A stretch of 52,016 nt of DNA from SFWF01 sp045636705 (GCA_045636705.1 JAZTYA010000035.1:1-52016); one strand, 5' to 3'; counted from the stretch's first letter, positions 1-8,008 are shown. Notes: generated by a model from the letters alone, not told the origin. Translations and numbers: made by a program.

Positions 1-2
1 AG

Positions 3-36
3 AAAGACAAGTCGAAAGACTTGTCTTTTCTTTTTC
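3..36 (+). terminator. Intrinsic terminator of a gene lying upstream of the window
   Basis: An 11-bp perfect stem (3-13 with 18-28) closes on a GAAA tetraloop and is followed by a T-rich tract. This is the usual form of a rho-independent terminator. The gene it ends lies outside the window, so its owner is not known. Confidence 0.7.
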
Positions 37-39
37 AAC

Positions 40-133
40 TAAATCCGTCCTTTCGGACGGGATAAATCCATCTGCGATGGATGAAATCACTTCGTGATGA
101 AATCCGACTTTGTCGGGTTAATGGACGGATTTA
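40..133. repeat. Compact array of short palindromes bounded by an 11-bp inverted repeat
   Basis: The outer ends TAAATCCGTCC (40-50) and GGACGGATTTA (123-133) are exact reverse complements. Between them lie tiny hairpins separated by AAAT/GAAAT: 45-60 (6-bp stem), 66-82 (7-bp stem, loop TGC), 86-98 (5-bp stem, loop TTC) and 104-116 (5-bp stem, loop TTT). The unit spacing is about 20 bp, but the stem sequences differ, so this is not a simple tandem repeat or a CRISPR array. It resembles the short palindromic intergenic repeats of many Clostridia. Dispersal in this genome cannot be tested from one copy. Confidence 0.6.
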
Positions 134-171
134 ATTTCATCGTGAGCATAAGCGAACGATTTCATTTAACC

Positions 172-200
172 TTGCACCTTTTTTATCTTTATGCTATACT
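172..200 (+). promoter_or_regulatory. Sigma-A promoter of the deacetylase/PHP operon
   Basis: TTGCAC (172-177) and TATACT (195-200) are separated by exactly 17 bp, with a TG extension just before the -10. The predicted start near 207 leaves a very short leader before the GTG start at 221. Confidence 0.75.
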
Positions 201-220
201 ACCTTTAAGGCGGTGTTAGT

Positions 221-997
221 GTGGAAAAAGCAAATATATCTTCAAAATTTAACAAGGGAACGGTTGTTATATCCGTTGATGACGGTAACCGCGATGATTT
301 TAGAATATACGAAAACGTTTTATCAAAGCTAAACATCCCCGCCACCTTTAATATTATTACCGATTCTATAGGCCATAAGGAATGTCTGACTAAAGAACAG
401 TTAAAGGCGATTTATCAAAATCCCATAATGGAAATTGCGGCCCACGGACACACTCATAGTAACGATGATGAGGATGTTTTAAAGGGAATAGACCTTTTAA
501 ACGAGTGGCTTGGAATTTCTAAAAAGGATATTGGCTTTGCTTCGCCTTATTCAAGGATGACTAACGATTCTATTAGGGAAAACAAAGAGCACCTAAAAGA
601 ACTGGGACTTCTTTATGCCAGAACCGACCAAAACCGCTATCCAAATTCAAGACATAAAGAGCTTATAACCAAATTTAAAAATAGCGGTGAAACACCGTTT
701 ATTATAGATAACACACCGCAGTTAACCTACGCCTTTGATGGAATGTGTGTAAACTCGGCCGTAATATTGCACGATACTGCTTTAGACGATATAAAAAGAA
801 TGGTAGATTTGGCCGAAGAAGAAAAGGCATGCATTGTCTTTATGTTCCATAGAACAAAGAAAAAGGGCGAAGAGGATTACGAGAGCACTTGGAGTTATGA
901 CTACGATTTATTCCAAGAATTTGCAGAATATATAGCACAAAAACGAGATAACGGCAGCATAGATATCCTCACGACTAGAGAGGCTTTTTTAAGGTGA
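221..997 (+). CDS. Polysaccharide deacetylase-like (NodB-fold) protein
   Basis: This 258-residue protein has the signs of the carbohydrate esterase 4 / NodB homology fold. An Asp pair (D20-D21 in SVDDG) follows a beta strand, and HGHTH (H75, H79) supplies the metal-binding His pair. A later FMFHRT segment could give the distal His. Enzymes of this family remove N- or O-acetyl groups from chitin-like or other acetylated glycans. There is no signal peptide, so it should act in the cytoplasm. The start is GTG at 221, with AAGGCGGTG seven bases upstream. It is the first gene of a tight four-gene operon; the next gene begins four bases after its stop. The fold is well supported, but the substrate is unknown. 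Confidence 0.75.
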   Translation: MEKANISSKFNKGTVVISVDDGNRDDFRIYENVLSKLNIPATFNIITDSIGHKECLTKEQLKAIYQNPIMEIAAHGHTHSNDDEDVLKGIDLLNEWLGISKKDIGFASPYSRMTNDSIRENKEHLKELGLLYARTDQNRYPNSRHKELITKFKNSGETPFIIDNTPQLTYAFDGMCVNSAVILHDTALDDIKRMVDLAEEEKACIVFMFHRTKKKGEEDYESTWSYDYDLFQEFAEYIAQKRDNGSIDILTTREAFLR

Positions 998-1001
998 TAT
1001 T

Positions 1002-1727
1002 ATGGATTTAAAAAATCTTAAGAATGAGCTTAAAACAGAATATAAGTATAGAATCGAACTCCACGCTCACACGTCTCCTGCGAGTGGATGTAGCGAGATT
1101 ACTCCTGTCGAAATGGTCGACACATATAAAGCCTTAGGCTACAATGGAGTTGCAATTACGAATCATTTTATTTTTGAGCATGATAGTAGGCCAAAGGAAC
1201 AATATATAGAAGATTTTGTAAAGAACTTTGAAGAAACTAAAGAGTACGGCGAAGAAAAGGGATTAAAGGTTTACTTGGGCGCCGAAATTCGTTTCACCGA
1301 AAACAATAACGACTATATAATCTATGGAATAGACAAGGCTATGCTTTATGAAATTTACGATTTATTGCCATTCGGTATCGAAAATTTCAGAAAACAGTAT
1401 AAAATGCCAAACAGCGTGTTTGTTCAAGCACATCCACACCGAAACGGTATAAAGGTTGTAGATGCAAGCCTTCTTCACGGAATTGAGGTTTTCAATATGC
1501 ATCCCGGTCATAATGCGGCATCGGGACTCACTTCGCGTTTTGCCAAAGAAAATGGTCTTTCTCTTATAACCGCAGGCTCGGATTTCCATCATCCTAATAA
1601 AAAACACGAAGGAGTAGCGGCCTTAAGGTCAAAAGACCTGCCAAACGACTCTTTCGAACTTGCAAAAATTCTAAAAGAACAAGACTATCTGCTTGAAATT
1701 AGCAGAAATAATATTATCATTCCATAA
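1002..1727 (+). CDS. PHP-domain metal-dependent phosphoesterase
   Basis: This 241-residue protein is a single PHP domain. The metal-binding motifs appear in order: ELHAHT (H21, H23), TNHF (H55), AEIRF (E about 95), QAHPHR, and GSDFHHP near residue 195. PHP proteins use a two- or three-metal centre to hydrolyse phosphate esters; family members include histidinol phosphatase and DNA polymerase exonuclease domains. A free PHP domain between two deacetylase-like genes suggests a phosphorylated small molecule or sugar as substrate, but this is inference. AAGGTG lies upstream of the ATG at 1002. The gap to the next gene is 12 bases and holds AAAGGAG. Confidence 0.8.
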   Translation: MDLKNLKNELKTEYKYRIELHAHTSPASGCSEITPVEMVDTYKALGYNGVAITNHFIFEHDSRPKEQYIEDFVKNFEETKEYGEEKGLKVYLGAEIRFTENNNDYIIYGIDKAMLYEIYDLLPFGIENFRKQYKMPNSVFVQAHPHRNGIKVVDASLLHGIEVFNMHPGHNAASGLTSRFAKENGLSLITAGSDFHHPNKKHEGVAALRSKDLPNDSFELAKILKEQDYLLEISRNNIIIP

Positions 1728-1739
1728 AGGAGAACTTTT

Positions 1740-2585
1740 ATGAGGTCTGTATTTATGCGTTACCCGGATGGGAAACCAAAGGCAGTAACGTTCAGTTATG
1801 ATGACGGCGTAGCATCAGACAAGCGCCTTGCAGAAATGTTTTCTAAATATGGTATAAAAGCAACCTTTAATTTCACCTCTAATTTTGCGTTTTCAAAGCA
1901 AGAGATAAAAGATATATTTTTATCCCGTGGTCACGAAATTGCCGTGCACGGCGCAAATCACAGGGCAAACGGCAACACGAGAGCCATTGAAGGAATAAGG
2001 GACGTCCTTGACTGCCGAATGAAACTTGAAAACGTTTGCGACTCGATAATAAGAGGCATGGCATATCCCGATACGGGAATTAGAAGAATGGGTAATTTTA
2101 TTACATACGAGCAGATAAAAAACTATCTGACCGAGCTTGACGTTGCCTATTCGAGAACCCTTGGCGGAGACAATAATTCCTTTTTGTTGCCCGAAGATTT
2201 CCACGCGTGGATGCCCACAGCCCACCATAATAATCCTAAAATATTAGAGTGGGTAGAGGAGTTTTTAAACCTTGATTTATCAGAGAAGGTTTATCACGCG
2301 AAACGAACACCGGCTCTTTTCTACGTTTGGGGTCATAGCTATGAGTTTGACAACGCTAATAACTGGGAACATATAGAAGCAATATGCCAAAAGTTTTCTA
2401 AAAACGCAGAAATTTGGTTTGCCACAAACATAGAAATATATAATTATGTTGAAGGCTATAAAAACCTAAAATATAGTGCCGACGGAAGAAGAATTTATAA
2501 CCCGTCGCTATTTACAATTTGGATTGATGCCGACGGCAAGCCCTATTCGATAGCTCCAGGCGAAACAATCTGTATAGAAGAATAA
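1740..2585 (+). CDS. Second polysaccharide deacetylase-like protein
   Basis: This 281-residue protein has a NodB-like core. SYDDG gives D21-D22, and GHEIAVHGANH gives H70 and H74, the usual Asp and His-x3-His metal ligands. The C-terminal part (about 150-281) contains FYVWGHSYEF, where the His may be the catalytic base, followed by a small strand-rich tail. No signal peptide is visible. It is clearly not a recent copy of the first deacetylase in this operon, since identity outside the motifs is low. Two NodB-type enzymes beside an SGNH hydrolase and a PHP enzyme suggest intracellular processing of an acetylated glycan fragment. The start is ATG 1740 behind AAAGGAG. Confidence 0.75.
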   Translation: MRSVFMRYPDGKPKAVTFSYDDGVASDKRLAEMFSKYGIKATFNFTSNFAFSKQEIKDIFLSRGHEIAVHGANHRANGNTRAIEGIRDVLDCRMKLENVCDSIIRGMAYPDTGIRRMGNFITYEQIKNYLTELDVAYSRTLGGDNNSFLLPEDFHAWMPTAHHNNPKILEWVEEFLNLDLSEKVYHAKRTPALFYVWGHSYEFDNANNWEHIEAICQKFSKNAEIWFATNIEIYNYVEGYKNLKYSADGRRIYNPSLFTIWIDADGKPYSIAPGETICIEE

Positions 2586-2603
2586 ATATTAGGAGTAAAT
2601 ATT

Positions 2604-3251
2604 ATGTCAAAGACCATACTTTTTTTCGGAGATTCTATTACCGACTGTGGAAGAAAATATGAGGACCTAGGTTCAATGGGAACAGGCTATGCTCTTTTTA
2701 CCAAGGTACAGTTAGGTACCGATTTTCCCAATGAATATAAATTTATAAACAAGGGAATCAACGGCAACAGAGTGCTTGATTTGTATGCAAGATTAAAGTT
2801 TGATTTTATAAATAATAACCCCGATTATGCAAGCATTTATATCGGTGTTAATGATGTCTGGCGCGGTATTATGCCAAGAAAAGACGGACTTTCAAACGAA
2901 AAATTCGAGCAGTTTTACACTATGCTTCTTGATGAAATTAAGGAAAACTGTCCGCAGACAAAACTTATGTTAATTACCCCGTTTGTGCTAGAGGGTAATG
3001 AAACCTGTAACACCGAGGCAGAACCTGATAGATTTGAGCGCTTTAAAAAGGGTGTTGCTGAAAAGGCAACTATCGTTAAGAAAATGGCAGAAAAGTATAA
3101 TTTGCCATATATTGAATTACAACCCGTTTTTGATGAGGCTTGCAAAAGAGCACCTATAAGTCACTGGATACTTGACGGCGTTCATCCTACCTTTAATGGT
3201 CAGGAACTCATTAAAAGAGAATGGATTAAGGGATTCGAAAATATTAAATAA
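2604..3251 (+). CDS. SGNH/GDSL-family hydrolase (probable carbohydrate esterase)
   Basis: This 215-residue protein shows the four SGNH blocks. FFGDSITD carries the nucleophile Ser11, NKGINGNRV holds the oxyanion Gly, YIGVNDVW holds the Asn, and LDGVHPTFNG holds the Asp and His of the triad. The family includes rhamnogalacturonan and xylan acetylesterases as well as lipases. With no signal peptide, and sitting behind two deacetylase-like genes, an intracellular deacetylation of imported sugars is the likely role. It is the last gene of the operon; a terminator follows at once. The start ATG 2604 is preceded by TTAGGAG. The family is certain; the substrate is inferred. Confidence 0.85.
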   Translation: MSKTILFFGDSITDCGRKYEDLGSMGTGYALFTKVQLGTDFPNEYKFINKGINGNRVLDLYARLKFDFINNNPDYASIYIGVNDVWRGIMPRKDGLSNEKFEQFYTMLLDEIKENCPQTKLMLITPFVLEGNETCNTEAEPDRFERFKKGVAEKATIVKKMAEKYNLPYIELQPVFDEACKRAPISHWILDGVHPTFNGQELIKREWIKGFENIK

Positions 3252-3255
3252 TTAT

Positions 3256-3288
3256 AAAAGTCCCGAAAAAACGGGACTTTTCTTTTTT
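3256..3288 (+). terminator. Intrinsic terminator of the deacetylase/PHP operon
   Basis: AAAAGTCCCG pairs with CGGGACTTTT around a six-A loop and is followed by a T tract. Confidence 0.9.
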
Positions 3289-3296
3289 AATAAATG

Positions 3297-3325
3297 TTGA
3301 AAAACTTACGCAAAAAGGATATAAT
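3297..3325 (+). promoter_or_regulatory. Sigma-A promoter of the flavodiiron operon
   Basis: TTGAAA (3297-3302) and a perfect TATAAT (3320-3325) are 17 bp apart. The start would fall near 3332, giving a leader of about 26 bases with AGAGAGGTG before the ATG. No operator is obvious. Confidence 0.8.
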
Positions 3326-3357
3326 TAATATATAAATAAAAATTAGAGAGGTGTAAA

Positions 3358-5136
3358 ATGCAGATTTCTAATGACATTAAATATATTGGCGTAGAGGATA
3401 GAAAAATCGACCTTTTTGAAGGTCAATACAAGGTGCCAAACGGCATTACTTATAACTCTTATCTTATACTTGATGAAAAAATCGCGGTTTTAGATACTGT
3501 CGGAAAAAACTTTACACACGAGTGGCTTGACAACATCCAAAAAGAATTAGGAAATAAGAACCCCGATTATCTTATTGTACAACACATGGAGCCCGACCAT
3601 TCGGCAAATATATTAGACTTTTTAAAAGCATTTCCAAAGGCAACGGTTGTGGCTTCGGCTAAGGCTTTTACCATGTGTAAAAACTTTTTTGGCTCTGATT
3701 TTGCCGAAAACCGAATAGTTGTAGGCGAAAAAGATACATTATCTTTAGGCAAGCACACACTTACCTTTATCACGGCGCCTATGGTGCATTGGCCTGAGGT
3801 TATAGTGACCTATGATGATGTTGATAAGGTGCTTTTCTCTGCCGACGCTTTTGGAAGATTTGGCACAACCAAACTTGAAAACGACTGGGAAGAAGAGGCG
3901 AGAAGATATTATATCGGCATTGTCGGAAAGTATGGCGCACAGGTGCAGGCCTTACTTAAAAAAGCAAAGGAATTAGATATTGCTAAAATTTGTCCCTTGC
4001 ACGGCCCCGTGCTTAGAGAAAACTTAGGCTATTATTTAGACCTTTATGATAAATGGTCTTCCTATCAGACCGAAGAGGGCATAGTTATTGCTTACACCTC
4101 GATTTACGGCAATACTAAAAAGGCGGTTTTAAAGCTTAAAGATTTATTAAAGGCTAAAGGCTGCCCTAACGTTATGCTTTTTGACCTTGCAAGATGCGAT
4201 ATGTCTAAGGTTATTTCCGTTGCTTTTAAATATTCAAAATTAGTGCTTGCAACCACAACCTATAATAACGACATTTTCCCATTTATGAGGGAGTTTATAT
4301 CGGGTCTTACAGAGCGCAATTTCCAAAATCATACCGTAGCGCTAATAGAAAACGGAAGTTGGGCGCCTGTGGCCGCAAAGGTTATGAGAGGGCTTTTGAC
4401 CGAATGTAAAAACACAACCTTTACCGAAACCACAGTAAAAATTGCTTCTGCACTAAATGAAGAAAGCTCTAGCCAACTTGAAAACTTAGCAGAAGAGCTG
4501 TCAATAGAGTATAAGGATAAAGACAAACCGGGTAACGACCTTACCGCACTCTTTAAGCTGGGTTACGGACTTTACGTTTTAACCACAAACGACGGCAAAA
4601 AGGACAACGGAATGATAGTAAACTCTATCACTCAGGTAACGAACACTCCTAACAGAATTGCCGTTACAATAAATAAAGACAGCTATTCCTACAATACTAT
4701 TAAAAAGACGGGCAAAATGAATATAAACTGCCTGACCGAAGAAGCTCCCTTTGACGTTTTCCAAAATTTCGGGTTTAAAAGCGGAAGAAATACAGACAAA
4801 TTTGCAGGAGCAGAGGTTTCGCGTTCTGAAAACGGACTTGTCTTTTTGCCCTATATTGCAAATTCGTTTATATCATTAAAGGTTGAAAGTTTTGTTGACC
4901 TTGATACCCACGGAATGTTTATTTGTACGGTAGAGGAGTCAAGAATATTAGCAGATAAGCCGACAATGACATATACCTACTATATGGATAACGTTAAGCC
5001 AAAGCCTAAAACAGAGGGCAAAAAAGGCTATGTCTGCAAGGTCTGTGGATATATCTACGAGGGCGAAAACTTGCCCGATGACTTTATTTGTCCGTTATGC
5101 AAACACGGAGCAGAAGATTTTGAAAAAATAAAATAG
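3358..5136 (+). CDS. Flavodiiron protein fused to flavin reductase and rubredoxin domains
   Basis: This 592-residue cytoplasmic protein should reduce oxygen to water, or nitric oxide to nitrous oxide, protecting an anaerobe. Residues 1-240 are the metallo-beta-lactamase-like diiron domain, with ligands H76, E78, D80, H81 (HMEPDH), H144, D163 and H215. Residues about 242-385 are a flavodoxin domain (YTSIYGNT binds FMN phosphate). Residues about 395-545 resemble the flavin reductase domain of high-molecular-weight rubredoxin. The C terminus (about 556-590) is a rubredoxin with CKVCGY and CPLC. The classic enzyme of Moorella (FprA) is only the first two domains and uses a separate Hrb partner, so this looks like FprA and Hrb joined into one chain. 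The start ATG has AGAGAGGTG upstream. A free rubredoxin follows in the same operon. Confidence 0.92.
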   Translation: MQISNDIKYIGVEDRKIDLFEGQYKVPNGITYNSYLILDEKIAVLDTVGKNFTHEWLDNIQKELGNKNPDYLIVQHMEPDHSANILDFLKAFPKATVVASAKAFTMCKNFFGSDFAENRIVVGEKDTLSLGKHTLTFITAPMVHWPEVIVTYDDVDKVLFSADAFGRFGTTKLENDWEEEARRYYIGIVGKYGAQVQALLKKAKELDIAKICPLHGPVLRENLGYYLDLYDKWSSYQTEEGIVIAYTSIYGNTKKAVLKLKDLLKAKGCPNVMLFDLARCDMSKVISVAFKYSKLVLATTTYNNDIFPFMREFISGLTERNFQNHTVALIENGSWAPVAAKVMRGLLTECKNTTFTETTVKIASALNEESSSQLENLAEELSIEYKDKDKPGNDLTALFKLGYGLYVLTTNDGKKDNGMIVNSITQVTNTPNRIAVTINKDSYSYNTIKKTGKMNINCLTEEAPFDVFQNFGFKSGRNTDKFAGAEVSRSENGLVFLPYIANSFISLKVESFVDLDTHGMFICTVEESRILADKPTMTYTYYMDNVKPKPKTEGKKGYVCKVCGYIYEGENLPDDFICPLCKHGAEDFEKIK

Positions 5137-5156
5137 CTTTTAAGGAGGTGAAACGA

Positions 5157-5312
5157 ATGAAATATGTATGTGACGTATGCGGTTGGGAGTATGACGAGGA
5201 ACTCGGCTACGAAGAGGCAGGTATTGCGCCGGGCACCAAGTTTTCCGACCTTCCCGATGATTTTGTTTGCCCCCTTTGTGGAGTAGATAAAACTAATTTT
5301 AGCGAAGCATAA
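5157..5312 (+). CDS. Rubredoxin (51 residues)
   Basis: This small gene encodes a complete rubredoxin. CDVCGW (C5, C8) and CPLCGV (C38, C41) form the single-iron Cys4 site, and the spacing between pairs matches the family. The conserved GTKFSDLPDDFVCPLCG stretch is present. It is a one-electron carrier and probably feeds the diiron protein encoded just upstream, although that protein already has its own rubredoxin domain. A strong AAGGAGGTG lies before the ATG at 5157, and the gap from the upstream stop is 20 bases. A terminator follows its stop, so the two genes form one operon. Confidence 0.95.
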   Translation: MKYVCDVCGWEYDEELGYEEAGIAPGTKFSDLPDDFVCPLCGVDKTNFSEA

Positions 5313-5317
5313 AATTA

Positions 5318-5345
5318 AAAACCCCTCGGAACACCGAGGGGTTTT
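5318..5345. terminator. Bidirectional terminator between the rubredoxin and xre genes
   Basis: A 12-bp perfect stem (5318-5329 with 5334-5345) has A's on the left arm and T's on the right. It can end the plus-strand flavodiiron operon and the minus-strand xre gene. Confidence 0.9.
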
Positions 5346-5346
5346 A

Positions 5347-5559
5347 TTATTTTTGAATTTTCGGATTATCGGTTCGGCAGAGAATATAATCTATACTGAC
5401 GTTATAAAAATCTGCAAGGCGAATTAGGGTTTCAGTAGGGGGAACACGCTCACCGTTTTCAAATTTTGATAAAAGCGCTTGTTCAATGCCGGTTTTCATT
5501 TGTACTGCAATTTGTGTATAGCCTTTGCTTTGTCTTAAAAGCTTTAAATTGTTTTTCAT
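5347..5559 (-). CDS. Xre-family HTH repressor
   Basis: This protein of about 70 residues is one Cro/C1-type helix-turn-helix domain. LRQSKGYTQIAVQMKTG forms helices 1-2, and LSKFENGERVPPTETL spans the recognition helix and the next turn. It ends with the DYILCRTD segment typical of this group. Two ATGs are possible. The first, at 5565, lies only two bases from AGGAGG; the second, at 5559, lies eight bases away and is preferred. It is transcribed divergently from two zinc-ribbon membrane protein genes, and two identical inverted repeats sit in the shared promoter region. It probably represses that operon and itself. The signal that relieves repression is unknown. Confidence 0.85.
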   Translation of the reverse strand: MKNNLKLLRQSKGYTQIAVQMKTGIEQALLSKFENGERVPPTETLIRLADFYNVSIDYILCRTDNPKIQK

Positions 5560-5574
5560 AAACATATCCTCCTA

Positions 5575-5626
5575 ATGACATTTTGTCATATTTTTTCTTG
5601 ACTTTTATGACAATTTGTCATAAAAT
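5575..5626. promoter_or_regulatory. Divergent promoter with twin Xre operators
   Basis: Two copies of ATGACA-N3-TGTCAT (5575-5589 and 5607-5621) have centres 32 bp apart, about three helical turns. On the plus strand, TTGACT (5598-5603) and TAAAAT (5621-5626) are 17 bp apart, so the second box fills the spacer. On the minus strand, TTGTCA and TATGAC are also 17 bp apart and lie within the two boxes. Repressor binding would block both directions. The assignment to the adjacent Xre protein is inferred from position. Confidence 0.75.
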
Positions 5627-5669
5627 GTTTTTAGTCGAAATTCGGCAAATAATTTTTGGAGGTTTCACT

Positions 5670-6230
5670 ATGAAATTTTGTGAAAAATGTGGAAAAGAAT
5701 TATTAGATGAGAAGTTTTGTCCTGCTTGTGGCAATGAAATTGATAGCATTACAGATGAAAAAGAAATTGAAGACAATGTAATGCAAGAAAGCGATTGCAA
5801 GCAAACCGAGACAAAGACTGGAAACGGTTTAAATATTGCTTTTTTATCTAAAAAAGCAATATTTTTTGGAGGAATAGCTGTATTAGCAATAATAGCCATT
5901 GTTATCATCTCTTTAAATAAAGGTCCAAACTTCAATAAAATTTTTAATGAATATTGTGACCCAATTTGGGCAGAAGTTGGTTCAGATAAAAGCTATTTGT
6001 ATATAGATACAAATCCTTATGATGAGGAAGATAGCGGAATCGCATATTATGAATCATACACAGCTATCGAAAAGGTTAACGCAGAACTCGGTTTACCTGA
6101 GTCCCTATTTGATGATATGGGTAAAACAACAGGTAATGATGGCAAACAATTTGAAGAGTTTGATAATGTTAAGGTGTCGTGGAAATATCATCCTGATAAA
6201 GGACTCGAAGTAACATATAAAAAGAAATAG
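5670..6230 (+). CDS. Small zinc-ribbon, single-pass membrane protein
   Basis: This 186-residue protein starts with a zinc ribbon (FCEKCGK and FCPACGN, two CxxC pairs in the first 24 residues). An acidic linker follows, then one membrane helix (about 60-82, AIFFGGIAVLAIIAIVIISL). The rest, about 100 residues, should be outside the cell. No known enzyme motif is seen there. The start is ATG 5670 with TTGGAGG seven bases upstream. A longer reading from 5583 would begin inside the operator and is rejected. It is followed after 12 bases by a second zinc-ribbon membrane protein. The function is unknown; the pair is under probable Xre control. Confidence 0.75.
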   Translation: MKFCEKCGKELLDEKFCPACGNEIDSITDEKEIEDNVMQESDCKQTETKTGNGLNIAFLSKKAIFFGGIAVLAIIAIVIISLNKGPNFNKIFNEYCDPIWAEVGSDKSYLYIDTNPYDEEDSGIAYYESYTAIEKVNAELGLPESLFDDMGKTTGNDGKQFEEFDNVKVSWKYHPDKGLEVTYKKK

Positions 6231-6242
6231 AGGTATTGAAAA

Positions 6243-7949
6243 TTGTCTTTTTGTTCTAATTGCGGTAAAGAAATAAACGATGGAGCTCTTTTTTGTGGCA
6301 ACTGTGGAAACAAAATACATGAGGAGAAAAAATCAAATCAATTGTTTAAAAAGGGTATCAAAATTGATATCAAACAAGTTTTAAATGTAATAAAAGAATA
6401 TTTTCTACATTTTTATGTCGACTACAGTTCGCGGATTTTTAAATTTGCAATGATTTTCTTTATTGCATTTGGAATAGGTACTCCGCTATATGACATAATT
6501 AGTAATTTTTTGCCTAAAGAAATATTTTTAATGTTTTCGGGGGCTAGTACCGTTCTCTCGTTCTCATTATGTGCAGTTTTATTCGGAATTTGTTCACTAT
6601 TTATATTAAGGGTTAAAGATAACCAAGAACGAGTAAAAAAAGCCAATTCTCTTATGGCTTTTTGGATTGTAACGGTTGCTTTGAACTTTTTAGTTTTCTT
6701 AGCAGATTTTAACCTTTACGAATATATTTTATATTCCGGTTATGCCGCCAATATTATAAACATATTATTGGTAGTTTCCAGTGCGCTATTAATTTTTAAA
6801 ACTAAGCCTAAATATCCGTTTGTTATATTGCTTTCAGCTTTATCATTGGCACTAACTAGCAGCTCGATATTTAGCATAAAACTTAATTTAAATTTATATA
6901 AAATATTTCCATCAACCGATGACGTCTTAGGAATTTTATATTCTTTAAGATATATTATTGTAGTTGTTTTGGCGTTTTTATTAATGTATTTGATTCCAAG
7001 AAAAATAAGCAAATGGATAGTACTTGTCCTTGCAACAGCTATAGAGGTTCTTGCGTTTGTAAGACAGTTCGATTCTTTTGAAATTGCCGATATAATAACA
7101 ATCATAAAGGGAATGTCATTAGTTGCTACATTTGTTCTTATGGCATTAAGTTGCTCGAGAAAAAAGACAGGTGTTTATGAGACTAAGAGTAAAGAAATAA
7201 TCAAAAAAGATGTTATTAAAGTAGGAATCGCATCTATATTATCTTTGACGGTAATAATATTAACTTGTTTGTTAACTTCTGCAATAGTTTGCAGTGCTCA
7301 GATTAACAGAGGTCTTGAAGAATGGGAAAGTAAAATTAGCAACGGCACATTAAAAACTAGTGAACAATGGCTTTCAATGCGCAAAGATGTGTTCAAATAT
7401 GCGTCAACAAAATTCGTATCGTCATTTGTGGATGATTATGATTTATATATGAGGTTAAAGAAAAATTGCAGCTCAATGGAATCAATAACGGAATGTTATT
7501 CGGCATATAAGAACAACAAGGTTGATGAAGATATAATTGAAACATACGGCTATATAAGTGTTGATGATAGTTGGGCTAGCGATTCAATGCTATCTGGTTA
7601 TTATGATAAATACTTAGAAATGCAACCCAAAATTGAAAACGTGTCGGCGAGTGTTTGGGTTGATGTTGAAACAGGAAAGATAGAAGTTACAGTAACCAAC
7701 AACAATAAAATGCCAATTTCTAAATGCACGACAAACGTGAATTTTACCATTTTATTTATTGAATCGGGATATTATTCAAGCAATGAATATGGCAGAGGAG
7801 AAAAAACAATAGAAATTGAAGACATTGCGGGAAATAGTAAAAAGAAAGAAACGATAAGTTTTAATCCTGATGATTACTATGATAGTTACGGTTCATATAT
7901 TGTAGCTACATTGATGGATGAAAGAATAGAAATTACATCCATTGAATAA
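6243..7949 (+). CDS. Zinc-ribbon multi-pass membrane protein
   Basis: This 568-residue protein begins with a zinc ribbon (FCSNCGK and FCGNCGN). About eight or nine hydrophobic segments follow between residues 60 and 350, and then a charged, mostly hydrophilic tail of about 200 residues. The tail should face outside and ends in a strand-rich part (about 460-568) containing NVSASVWVDVETGKIEV. The start is TTG 6243, with AGAGGT eight bases upstream. Zinc ribbon plus membrane helices recurs in Firmicutes proteins of unknown role. With the preceding gene it forms a two-gene unit behind the Xre operators and ahead of a strong terminator. No transport or enzymatic motif was recognised. Confidence 0.7.
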   Translation: MSFCSNCGKEINDGALFCGNCGNKIHEEKKSNQLFKKGIKIDIKQVLNVIKEYFLHFYVDYSSRIFKFAMIFFIAFGIGTPLYDIISNFLPKEIFLMFSGASTVLSFSLCAVLFGICSLFILRVKDNQERVKKANSLMAFWIVTVALNFLVFLADFNLYEYILYSGYAANIINILLVVSSALLIFKTKPKYPFVILLSALSLALTSSSIFSIKLNLNLYKIFPSTDDVLGILYSLRYIIVVVLAFLLMYLIPRKISKWIVLVLATAIEVLAFVRQFDSFEIADIITIIKGMSLVATFVLMALSCSRKKTGVYETKSKEIIKKDVIKVGIASILSLTVIILTCLLTSAIVCSAQINRGLEEWESKISNGTLKTSEQWLSMRKDVFKYASTKFVSSFVDDYDLYMRLKKNCSSMESITECYSAYKNNKVDEDIIETYGYISVDDSWASDSMLSGYYDKYLEMQPKIENVSASVWVDVETGKIEVTVTNNNKMPISKCTTNVNFTILFIESGYYSSNEYGRGEKTIEIEDIAGNSKKKETISFNPDDYYDSYGSYIVATLMDERIEITSIE

Positions 7950-7961
7950 AAGACTATAACC

Positions 7962-7995
7962 AAAAATCCCTCAGACATCAGTCTGAGGGATTTTT
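7962..7995. terminator. Strong bidirectional terminator
   Basis: A perfect 15-bp stem (7962-7976 with 7981-7995) with loop ATCA has A and T tracts on both sides. It separates the convergent zinc-ribbon operon and the CapA-like gene. Confidence 0.92.
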
Positions 7996-8008
7996 ATTAA
8001 TATATTAG

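Noticed and set aside
40..133. CRISPR-like array
   Set aside because: The hairpin units differ in sequence and are too short, there are no spacers of regular length, and no cas gene is nearby.
5583..5669. Upstream extension of the small zinc-ribbon protein
   Set aside because: It would begin inside the operator and before the -10 box. ATG 5670 has a good ribosome site directly ahead of the zinc ribbon.
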